A stretch of 40,273 bases of DNA from Gemmatimonadota bacterium (GTDB lineage: Bacteria; Latescibacterota; UBA2968; UBA8231). Where the stretch lies: assembly GCA_018673255.1 (NCBI GenBank), contig JABHDC010000134.1, forward strand, positions 1-40,273. Direction: 5' to 3'. Under the pieces are notes generated by a model that was not told where the DNA came from, searched no databases, and was given only the letters and a program-made list of their open reading frames with translations. Positions 17,019-24,883 of the stretch are shown piece after piece (positions within the stretch are counted from its first letter, which is position 1; each line of letters opens with the position of its first letter). Both the position numbers and the translations under genes were made by a program.

Positions 17019-18119
17019 TTACTCCACCCGGGAGCCAACGAGATCGACGGAGGGCGCTCCGATGACCTTGCAGGCGTCCATCAAGGACAGGATATCTCGA
17101 TACGGGAGGTTCTCCGCGCCCTTCAAGACGATTGGCCGGCCCTCCTGACCACGATAGGCCAGAGCCAGTTCACTCTCGACCGACATCCTGTCCACCGACT
17201 TCAAATTGACATAAATCGTGCCGTCGCCCTGGATCGCGAGGACAACACTCTGATCCTGCTCGGACAACGCTGTGATTGCCTCAGCCTGGGGCGTCACAAC
17301 CTCGACCCCCTCGCGAATCATGGGTGTAACAATCATGAAGATGATCAACAGCACCAGAGCTACGTTAACGATCGGCGTGATATCAGGAAGCGGGGAGCCC
17401 TTGAAGCCCCCTTCGGCGGTTCGCCTCTCGTGGCGATTGGCACCCACGCGCGAACCCGTCAGTGTAACCTGTGGCCGGACGACCGCCATCACCAGGCGGT
17501 GCGCCTGGTTGTCGATGTCGACGGACATGGTCTCAACCCGATTCATGAAGTAATTGTATGCCCACAGGGCCGGCATGGCGACAAAGAGCCCAACCACCGT
17601 CGTCACGAGCGCCTCTGATACACCACTGGAAACCGCAGCCAGGCCGCCGCCCCCGGATTCAGAGATCCCTCTGAAGGCAGCGATCAGACCCGTGACGGTT
17701 CCGAAGAGACCCAGGAACGGCGCCACGCCCGACACCGTGGCAAGATTCGAGAGTCGAATCCGAAGATTGATGACGGCAGCGTCGATTTGCCGTGTGGTGG
17801 CTTCTTCCACAGCCTCGACAATTCGATCGCCATCATCCTCTTCGTCACGAATGATGTCGTATGCATCGAGAGACCGGCCAACGATGTGGGCCAAAGAGGC
17901 GAAGTCTGAGTATTCCGGGGCCATCGCTCGATCGCGCAACACACGAGGATCGGTGATGCCCTCTGCTTCGTCAGCGAAATCACGTGTTCGCCTCTTCGCC
18001 CAGCGCAGAGCCACGAAGCGTTCTACGACAACCGATAAGGAGTAGATGGACAGCAGGCTGAGGATGGCGATCACCGCCTTCCCCGTTACAGCCATACTTG
18101 CCCACATCTCGCCAATCAT
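17019..18119 (-). CDS. Natural ExbB-ExbD fusion protein
   Basis: One continuous 366-residue frame encodes a full ExbB/TolQ-like protein (residues 1-215) and a full ExbD/TolR-like protein (about 240-366). The ExbB half has helix 1 near 12-34, helices 2 and 3 around GVAPFLGLFGTVTGLIAAF and SEALVTTVVGLFVAMPALWAYN, with the channel residues Thr141, Glu169 and Thr174 kept. A basic, Gly-containing linker (216-240) is followed by DITPIVNVALVLLIIFMIVT and a periplasmic domain ending VIGAPSVDLVGS. The topology allows it, because ExbB ends and ExbD begins in the cytoplasm. The essential Asp of ExbD/TolR is Asn252 (codon AAC). There is no sign of a frameshift. It lies 10 bases after the TonB-like gene and 10 before exbD. 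Confidence 0.9.
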   Translation of the reverse strand: MIGEMWASMAVTGKAVIAILSLLSIYSLSVVVERFVALRWAKRRTRDFADEAEGITDPRVLRDRAMAPEYSDFASLAHIVGRSLDAYDIIRDEEDDGDRIVEAVEEATTRQIDAAVINLRIRLSNLATVSGVAPFLGLFGTVTGLIAAFRGISESGGGGLAAVSSGVSEALVTTVVGLFVAMPALWAYNYFMNRVETMSVDIDNQAHRLVMAVVRPQVTLTGSRVGANRHERRTAEGGFKGSPLPDITPIVNVALVLLIIFMIVTPMIREGVEVVTPQAEAITALSEQDQSVVLAIQGDGTIYVNLKSVDRMSVESELALAYRGQEGRPIVLKGAENLPYRDILSLMDACKVIGAPSVDLVGSRVE

Positions 18120-18129
18120 CTCGCCACCC

Positions 18130-19470
18130 TCACTTGATTCCAGCCATCAGCTGCTGTGTCACTCCACCCTCCTGCGTGAGGGCGAAGACGACCGTATTCA
18201 CCGTGAACTGGAGATGGCGAGTACCATCAACCGTGATGGAGGCATTTTCGGTTCCCTCACGCGCTGATCCAGTCGACACCTGCTTCTGGGTGAACAGCAC
18301 GGCCAGGCGATCACCGATCACCAATCCCATATCACCGAGCGTACGCTGTGTGGTAGCTGCGGCTGTAGCGAAAACGGCCACGTTGTCCCGCACAGCCATG
18401 TCAAAGTCAAAATAGGAATGGTAGAGCGGGTGACTCGGCTTCAGATAGATGAAGCGCCAGTCCTGGCCCTCGTATAGTCCCTGTGTTGCCAGCGCATCGC
18501 GCAGGCGGTCGAACTTGGACCCCTTCAGCTTTTCGTTGGGCCCCGATGTGGTGAGAGCGAACCCACCATTGACCAGATAGCTGCCGAGACTCTCGATTTC
18601 TCGTTCACTCGATGAGTGGACCTCGCCAAACCAGGCCGGCAACAGGAGCCACGGCACCTGATTGATGCGAGGGTCATCCAGCGGGATCGGCCCAAGGTAG
18701 TCGGCCTCGATTCCCGTGTATTCATCGAGTGCTTTGATCAGAAAGTCCAGATTCTCATACGACGTGATCTGCGATATCAGCTGCGCCGCGTTGCCGGATT
18801 CATGGCCACCGCTGCCGGCGACCGTTCGATTCTGCGTGAAGGCCTGAGCCAGATGGATGTAGCCGCTGATCTTGCGGCGATCGTCAGGATCCTGCACAAC
18901 CATCGCCTGATACTGGCCGGTGTCCATATCCTTGATGGCGAGCATGTCGAGGGTCATGTCGATCTGCGAGGTCGACTCCTTGGCGCCACGAACCTCTACA
19001 TCGCTCAGTGTCGGCAGTGCCAGTGCAAACTGTGCCCCACCGCCAGCCGAACCTCGTCCGCCAACGCCCATACGAGCGCTTCTGCGCAGCGATGGCGGCG
19101 CGATCTTCGATGCATCGAGCTGGTTGAGAAGGTTGTCGGTGCGCATGGCCACCATGGCCTGCACCTGCTGTACCCGTGTCCGGGCCACTTTCGTCCGTTG
19201 CCGAAGCATACTTCCGGCCAGGACCGGGGTTTTGCGGAACTCCAGCACCCGGGCCGTGGTCCGTGGTGGTTTGATGAACACGCTGGGTGGTGGAGGCGGC
19301 TCAAAGGTGATCCGCTGCACCGCATCACGTACGCGTTCACCCAAACTCATATACGAACCGACCACCAATAGATGGACCGTGACCGACGCAGCGACGCCGA
19401 TTAACCACCACTTTGGTTGCCGCATGAGGATGCCGGATGTGGTACCGACACCTGTGCCGCTGCTGCTCAT
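18130..19470 (-). CDS. TonB-like membrane-anchored protein with C-terminal DUF4159 domain
   Basis: A 446-residue protein. Residues 20-42 form one membrane helix (WWLIGVAASVTVHLLVVGSY, with the SxxxH-type pattern also seen in TonB helices). It is followed by a Pro-rich stretch, FEPPPPPSVFIKPP, as in TonB, then a long probably helical/disordered periplasmic arm (about 70-210). The C-terminal 235 residues match DUF4159: YIHLAQAF, NLDFLIKALDEYTGIEAD, IPLDDPRINQVPWLLLPAWFG, then SYLVNGGFALTTSG, ending in a LQFTVNTVVFALTQEG region. There is no TonB C-terminal domain. Directly upstream of the exbBD fusion, it is likely the energy-transducing arm of this motor (inference). DUF4159 function is unknown. 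Confidence 0.8.
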   Translation of the reverse strand: MSSSGTGVGTTSGILMRQPKWWLIGVAASVTVHLLVVGSYMSLGERVRDAVQRITFEPPPPPSVFIKPPRTTARVLEFRKTPVLAGSMLRQRTKVARTRVQQVQAMVAMRTDNLLNQLDASKIAPPSLRRSARMGVGGRGSAGGGAQFALALPTLSDVEVRGAKESTSQIDMTLDMLAIKDMDTGQYQAMVVQDPDDRRKISGYIHLAQAFTQNRTVAGSGGHESGNAAQLISQITSYENLDFLIKALDEYTGIEADYLGPIPLDDPRINQVPWLLLPAWFGEVHSSSEREIESLGSYLVNGGFALTTSGPNEKLKGSKFDRLRDALATQGLYEGQDWRFIYLKPSHPLYHSYFDFDMAVRDNVAVFATAAATTQRTLGDMGLVIGDRLAVLFTQKQVSTGSAREGTENASITVDGTRHLQFTVNTVVFALTQEGGVTQQLMAGIK

Positions 19471-19613
19471 GGCCGATTCATGCCTGGAGAAGGATGAAAA
19501 TCAGTGGTGGGAGGGACTGCCTCGGACACGAGTGCCCGACGGCAGCCCCTCACCATCACCACGTCATACGAAACTGTCGGGCGCCGCAATCATCACGGTA
19601 CCCAGAAAAACAT

Positions 19614-20576
19614 TTACCGATACAACGACTTCACAGCACCCCACGTCGATGCTTCGACGGCGGTGGCGTTGTTCTGATTCGTCGTCGAAGCGTCGGACAG
19701 GACGAACCGCGGCCACTTGGCGTTGGTACCCAGATCGTTCTGGTCACCGCCGAAGTAGGTCTGGCCGTAGGCGTCATCGCCGTCCGGATCAGGAATGATG
19801 AAACGGCCGCGGAACGCGAACCCATCACCCACGTTGCTGCGCAGATCGGGATCGAACAGGAAGATCAGGTCCCAGGACGGATTGGTCTCGAACTGATAAC
19901 CCGTCGCATTCGGACCACCGACCAACTCGGCACCGAGGAAATAGCTGGGATCGTCGCCGTAAAGGATCTGCGTGCCTTCGCCATCGACATAGTGAGAGAT
20001 GTCCAGAGAAGCGTTGGACTCGTCGATGTTACACGGGCAGGCGCGGAAGTCAACGATGTTCGTGCTGTTGTTCGGGCCCGCACCATCACTCAAGTCCATC
20101 GTGATCCAGAACGTGTCACGCTGCCAGAAGGCATTGTCACCGTTGTCCGGATGCTGCACGATGTCGTAGTGGTTGTCACGGTTGTCACCGGCGATGTAGA
20201 GGTTGTCGGCGTCCCAGGCGAAGTAGTAGTGCGTCGTCAGGTCAGCGTCCGTCCCGTTCTCGGCGGGATCTTCACCATCGGCGAGATACAGATTGTTGTC
20301 CAAATCGATGGCGTAGACACGGATACGGCGAGACTCGAGATCGGTCTCCTTCGAGTAGCCATACGTGTCGCCCCACTGGAACACTTCAGTCGGCGACCAA
20401 GACAGGTGATAACCATTTGCCTTGATGTTGCTGAGATCGCCGTCGATGGTCTCGGAAAAGCTGGGAATTGTACCATCGCCCGAATACCAGAAATTGCCAT
20501 TGCCCATCATCTGGGCGCTGGCAGCCGTGCACAGGGCAACTGCCCCGACCACGGCAAAGAGAATAGCTCGCTTCAT
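19614..20576 (-). CDS. Secreted CBM9/DOMON-like beta-sandwich protein
   Basis: A 320-residue secreted protein. The signal peptide is MKRAILFAVVGAVALCTAAS-AQ, and the ATG at 20576 has a strong AGGAGG site. An upstream open frame to 20717 is ignored. The mature protein resembles carbohydrate-binding module 9-like domains: TTHYYFAWDADNLYIAGDN followed by FWQRDTFWITMDLSDG, a pattern that binds sugars or haem-like ligands in other families. It is rich in Asp/Asn/Tyr/Trp, as expected for a cell-surface beta-sandwich. Two Cys (ACPCN) may form a disulphide. The C-terminus STWGAVKSLYR is a short amphipathic motif that could be a sorting signal (inference). 157 bases separate it from the upstream lipoprotein gene; its strong site suggests high expression. 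Confidence 0.72.
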   Translation of the reverse strand: MKRAILFAVVGAVALCTAASAQMMGNGNFWYSGDGTIPSFSETIDGDLSNIKANGYHLSWSPTEVFQWGDTYGYSKETDLESRRIRVYAIDLDNNLYLADGEDPAENGTDADLTTHYYFAWDADNLYIAGDNRDNHYDIVQHPDNGDNAFWQRDTFWITMDLSDGAGPNNSTNIVDFRACPCNIDESNASLDISHYVDGEGTQILYGDDPSYFLGAELVGGPNATGYQFETNPSWDLIFLFDPDLRSNVGDGFAFRGRFIIPDPDGDDAYGQTYFGGDQNDLGTNAKWPRFVLSDASTTNQNNATAVEASTWGAVKSLYR

Positions 20577-20733
20577 TCGAAGCAACCTCCTAAAAATGGT
20601 GGTAGAGTAAGGGATGACTGTCTTTGCACAATGGCCATCCGCTGGTGAAGTCCTGGGTGTTTCTGGAACCACATCATCAGTCTCTGTCGTGCCTCCCCTC
20701 GATATTGTACTCCACATGCGGCCTGGGCATTAC

Positions 20734-21507
20734 TCAGTTCTGCACCAGAGCCCCTTCGACGATACGGCTGTCGACGGCAAAAGGAAACTCGAGATCTGTC
20801 TGCGTCTTGGGTACGTCGTAGATACCAAATTCGAGCACGAGGCGATCGATGTGCAGCACCACCTCGCGTGTGCCCAAGGGCAACGGGTCAAAGGCCAGTT
20901 TCCCAGAGTAGGACTTGCCTTTGAAGACAAAACTGCCGGGCTGAAAGATCGAGCCACGCAGTACCGCCATGCGCTCAAGATACATCTTCTGCGCATTTCC
21001 GCTCTGCACGCCGCGTGAGAGCCAGTAGGTCTCGAAGTTGCGCGGATCACCGGTTGCATCAGCACGCGTCAGCGCATAGGGGTGCATAATGATGCCCTTA
21101 TCGGTGACCAGATAGGCCCGGCGCGGCTCAGCCAGCACCTTGTCGAAGGTCGGATTGTTCAACGTGACCTGGAAAACCGTGAAGCGCTGCGGCACATAGC
21201 CCTGGTCGTAGTCCACCTTGCGAAAGACGAAGGGATTCTCTTCGCCGGGGATCTGGGCATCCAGTTGATCCGACGTCATGTGTTGGACGCGTAGTGTCAG
21301 TCCCTCGTGAACGTAGGAGACACTGGCATCGATGGGGTCGACCTGGTACGCGCCGGCATCGCTCGCCGGTTTCAGATCGACCTTGTGCATGGCGAGAATC
21401 GGTGTCAGGCTCAGACAACCGGCGGCCACAATCATGGCGCAGGCGCCGGCAATTGCCAGAAACCCCGCTCGGACTAGTTGAGACAATGGGGACTCGCGTC
21501 TTATCAC
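20734..21507 (-). CDS. Lipoprotein of unknown function
   Basis: A 257-residue protein from the GTG at 21507, which sits one base after the TPR-gene stop. The N-terminus is a lipoprotein signal: a basic start, AGFLAIAGACAMIVAAG, then Cys30, so it should be a lipid-anchored periplasmic or outer-membrane protein. The rest is mostly beta-rich (LRVQHM, FTVFQVTLNNPTFDKVL, REVVLHIDRLVLEFGIYDVP) with no motif I recognise. An earlier open frame back to 21624 lies inside the TPR gene and is not used. It lies between the giant TPR protein and the CBM9-like protein in the motor locus, suggesting a structural role (inference). Confidence 0.75.
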   Translation of the reverse strand: MIRRESPLSQLVRAGFLAIAGACAMIVAAGCLSLTPILAMHKVDLKPASDAGAYQVDPIDASVSYVHEGLTLRVQHMTSDQLDAQIPGEENPFVFRKVDYDQGYVPQRFTVFQVTLNNPTFDKVLAEPRRAYLVTDKGIIMHPYALTRADATGDPRNFETYWLSRGVQSGNAQKMYLERMAVLRGSIFQPGSFVFKGKSYSGKLAFDPLPLGTREVVLHIDRLVLEFGIYDVPKTQTDLEFPFAVDSRIVEGALVQN

Positions 21508-21508
21508 T

Positions 21509-24500
21509 TTACAGATTCTCCAGCCGCAATCGCGCGAATTTTGAGATATCACTCTTATCAGGATCGTCCGTCGCCACCGAAAGGACGCGTTCGTAGGTCC
21601 GTCGTGCCTCAGCACTGTCCCCAAGGTGCTCGAGGGCTACCCCCTTGTTGGCCAAGGCGGCCAGGGCCGAGTAGCTCTGGGGATAGTCCGCATAGATCTC
21701 TTCAAAACCCTGGGCAGCAGTGGCATAGTCACCACGCTGAAAATGCTCAAATGCACCTTCGTAGGCCAGATTCGCCAGATCCTCAACGACATCCGACAGC
21801 AGGACCTGAGCCTTGCCGGCTTCGTCGGTGCCCGGATAGAGGCTGAGGACCTTTCGGTATGCGACACGGGCCTCGTCAAATTGCTTCTTACTATAGTAGA
21901 AGTCACCGATCGAGAATTGCGCATACCGGGCAAAACCGCTGCTGGGGTACTCGGCCACCAACCGGCCCATGGCAGCAAGGCTTTCCTGCTCCCGATCGAG
22001 ATCCATGTAGGTCCAGCTCGCCGAATACAGTGCCTTCTGCGCCGCCTCCGTCATCGCATGCGAGTCCACGACTTGCAGAAACAACGTCAATGCATCTTCA
22101 AATTCACTGGCATTGTACAGATTCTCGCCCGCTCGATAGAGCGACTCAGCTACCAGACTGTGTTCAGGAAAGCTTGACGCAACACCGGTAAATGCCTCGG
22201 CTGCCGCAGGGTATTCACCCAGAATCTCATGGGCATACCCCTTCTGGTATCGTGCCTGCGGTGCATCCGGGTGCGTGGGATAGGCCGAGGCAAACTGCCC
22301 GAACGCTTTGGCTGCCTTCTTGTATTCCTCATTGAAGAACAATGCCCGGGCGCTGACCAGCATCAGTGTCGGTCGATTGGCCGATACCGGGAACCGACGC
22401 AGAGCAGCCTGAGCCGATCGATAGGCATCCGCATAGCGCTCTTCCTCAAGCAACACCGAGACAAGGACGAAATAGGACCGATCACGGATCGCAAACTCAG
22501 CGCTGTCGTCCTCTTCGAAGTCACTGCTGATCAGATCTCGTGCTGTTGCTTTGGTCTTCTCGAGACGACCCAGATCGTAGTAGAGCTCCATCAGCATCAA
22601 CTGGAACTCGGCCCGCTCCAGCGCTGAGGGAGCCGCGGCAATTAACTCCTCATAGGCACTGACCGCATCCTCGGAACGTCCCAATCGGGTCAGTGCAACA
22701 CCCCGCGTGCGGAATGCGATCAGACGCATGTCGGCCGTGCCACCCGCCTCAAGTACCGATTCCAGATCGCCAATGGCCATCTCGAAGGACTGCTCTCCGG
22801 CGAGACTGTCACCGGCGGCATCATGAGCAGAGCCGGACTGGTAGTGGGCGATTCCCCGGAAGAAGCGAGAGAAGCTGGCCAAATCCGGGTTGTCGGTCAT
22901 TTCCACGACGCGCGAGAAATTCTCGATCTCTGCGATCAGATCACCACGTTCGCGCGCGACCCGTCCCAGGACATAGTGCAACTCGGCGACACTGGCGTCG
23001 TCACCCGCAGCAGCCGCCCGATCCAGGGCCAACCCCATCTGCAACCGTTGGTCAATCTCGTCGAGCCGGCCCGCAGCCAGCAACATATCAGCCGCTTCCG
23101 CCTGCACCTTCGGCCAGGCTGAGAAGCTCTCATCCACCTGCGCCAGCGACGCTACCGCGTCGTCAACACGACCCAGTGACTTATACACGAGGCCCAGGTC
23201 TTTCCATGTGGGCCCGATCAGATCGGATGTCGGGTACTCGGAGATGAGTCGGCGATACAGGTCAATCGCCTGCTGGGAATTCCCCTGCTGGAAGGTTGTC
23301 CGGGCCCACCACGTCAACGCGTGGGGTGCCACTGCCGACTGCGCATCCTCGGACAATGCACCTGCAAAAGACACAGCCGCAGAATCGGGACGTTCAGCTG
23401 CAATGTGGACGTGACCCAGTCCATATCTCGCTTCTGCCCGTCGATTGCTGAATGGGTAGTCGGCCAGGATGGCGGCGTAGCCGGTGCGGGCAGATTCCAT
23501 CGCCTGTGTGCCGTCGTCTTCGGTCCTGGCCAACTCGCGGTGGGCCTCGGACTCGGAGAACAGGACTTCATCAAGTCCGACGCCGATTGCCTGAGCCTGT
23601 GAACCATAGGCACGACGATAGACCTGGTATTCGGCGATGGCGTCACGGTACCGACCCTCACGAAACAGGACACCGGCGATGCGTAACTGGGCTCGACCGC
23701 GGAAGTACGTGTCATCGACCTGCTCGATGGCCTGACGCAGGATGCGAACACCCGGATCGACGCCCTGCTGCTCCAGAACCATGGTCGCCATATTGTCGTA
23801 TGACTTCTGTACGATCAAGGTCTCCTGGGGATAGTTCGTCGGCACCTTCGAATAGGCGTCAATCGCTTCACTGACTCGACCTTCGCTGGCGTAGGAATCC
23901 GCGATGCGGATCTGCGCCTTGGCGACCAGCTCCCGCGTCGTCTCCTTCACCAATCCCCGGAGCCGCTGCGCCTTCATCTGAAGCAGTTCTCTGTTGGAGA
24001 GCTCTGTGAAGTCGTACTGCTCGACGAGGTGACCATATTCGGCCCGAGCCTCGTCATTCTTCCCCAGGAGGATGTAACTCTCCCCCATCTGGAACATGGA
24101 CCGATCTCTCTTCAGGGCATCATCGCTGACCGCCAGCAGATCCTCGAAGGATGAGATCGCCTCGTTGTAGCGAGCCATGTGGTAGAATGCCCAGCCACGA
24201 TCGTACAGTGCCGCATCTTCGTATTCGGATCCGGGGAAGCGGCTCAGCAACTCAGCTGTCTCGGTGACGACTCCCTCGTAGTCCTCGGTCTGGTAACTGG
24301 CCCGCACCATCTGGTACTGCGACATGACACGCACACGGCCAGGTGCGCGGGCCTCGTCATTGACGAGACTGCGGTAATACCTGCGTGCATCGTCGAAAGC
24401 CGTCAGAGACTCCTGTCGACGCATCTGTCCCTGCTTACCGTCGCCTTCATCTTCCAGGCTGCGCGCCCGATCCAGCAGCGAGCGTCCCACATTGCGATAG

Positions 24501-24766
24501 CTGTTCCCAAGTTGATACGTGGCCGCCACGCGCAGTGGCAGAACGAGGGCATCGATGGCGACCTCGATCTCGTCCACGTCCAGCAGAGCATAGTTCGGCG
24601 TACTCTCGATCTCTGAGAAGATCTCTACGGAGTTCTCGTGATCGTTGGCGGCATAGTACTTCTGCCCCAGCGCAAAACGGTCCTGGAGCAACTCTTCGGT
24701 TGGCACCGGTCGAGAGACGACGATGCCCGTAGCGATCGTAGCGAGGACGAGAAGAAGATGGAGCAT
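21509..24766 (-). CDS. Giant TPR-repeat envelope protein
   Basis: A 1,085-residue protein with an N-terminal signal/anchor (MLHLLLVLATIATGIVVS) followed almost entirely by tetratricopeptide-like repeats of the BamD/YbgF type. Examples are LYDRGWAFYHMARYNEAISSF, YQKGYAHEILGEYPAAAEAF and FSIGDFYYSKKQFDEARVAYR (each cut to its core), with PxAxxx turn motifs such as YPTHPDAPQARY and YPSSGFARYAQF. I estimate around twenty to twenty-five repeats. Such superhelices act as protein-docking scaffolds; exported giant TPR proteins occur in Myxococcus gliding machinery (GltD) and in OMP assembly. It lies after the three barrel-like paralogues and before the lipoprotein, so it may bridge inner-membrane motor and outer membrane (inference). 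Confidence 0.88.
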   Translation of the reverse strand: MLHLLLVLATIATGIVVSRPVPTEELLQDRFALGQKYYAANDHENSVEIFSEIESTPNYALLDVDEIEVAIDALVLPLRVAATYQLGNSYRNVGRSLLDRARSLEDEGDGKQGQMRRQESLTAFDDARRYYRSLVNDEARAPGRVRVMSQYQMVRASYQTEDYEGVVTETAELLSRFPGSEYEDAALYDRGWAFYHMARYNEAISSFEDLLAVSDDALKRDRSMFQMGESYILLGKNDEARAEYGHLVEQYDFTELSNRELLQMKAQRLRGLVKETTRELVAKAQIRIADSYASEGRVSEAIDAYSKVPTNYPQETLIVQKSYDNMATMVLEQQGVDPGVRILRQAIEQVDDTYFRGRAQLRIAGVLFREGRYRDAIAEYQVYRRAYGSQAQAIGVGLDEVLFSESEAHRELARTEDDGTQAMESARTGYAAILADYPFSNRRAEARYGLGHVHIAAERPDSAAVSFAGALSEDAQSAVAPHALTWWARTTFQQGNSQQAIDLYRRLISEYPTSDLIGPTWKDLGLVYKSLGRVDDAVASLAQVDESFSAWPKVQAEAADMLLAAGRLDEIDQRLQMGLALDRAAAAGDDASVAELHYVLGRVARERGDLIAEIENFSRVVEMTDNPDLASFSRFFRGIAHYQSGSAHDAAGDSLAGEQSFEMAIGDLESVLEAGGTADMRLIAFRTRGVALTRLGRSEDAVSAYEELIAAAPSALERAEFQLMLMELYYDLGRLEKTKATARDLISSDFEEDDSAEFAIRDRSYFVLVSVLLEEERYADAYRSAQAALRRFPVSANRPTLMLVSARALFFNEEYKKAAKAFGQFASAYPTHPDAPQARYQKGYAHEILGEYPAAAEAFTGVASSFPEHSLVAESLYRAGENLYNASEFEDALTLFLQVVDSHAMTEAAQKALYSASWTYMDLDREQESLAAMGRLVAEYPSSGFARYAQFSIGDFYYSKKQFDEARVAYRKVLSLYPGTDEAGKAQVLLSDVVEDLANLAYEGAFEHFQRGDYATAAQGFEEIYADYPQSYSALAALANKGVALEHLGDSAEARRTYERVLSVATDDPDKSDISKFARLRLENL

Positions 24767-24883
24767 GGCGTTACGCTCTGGGCCTCGTCAAAGGGGATCC
24801 GGGCAGACCGTGCTGAAGATCATCGAGATTGGGCAGACGGTCGGTGTCTTTGAGTCTACCCATTTGTCTCAGCATCTCAAACA

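Noticed and set aside
19437..20648. A 403-codon plus-strand open frame
   Set aside because: It lies opposite the CBM9-like gene, which has a signal peptide and a strong ribosome binding site; the antisense product shows no domain.
20704..20709. Minus-strand promoter (TACAAT) before the CBM9-like gene
   Set aside because: A -10-like box is present, but there is no acceptable -35 box at the proper distance.
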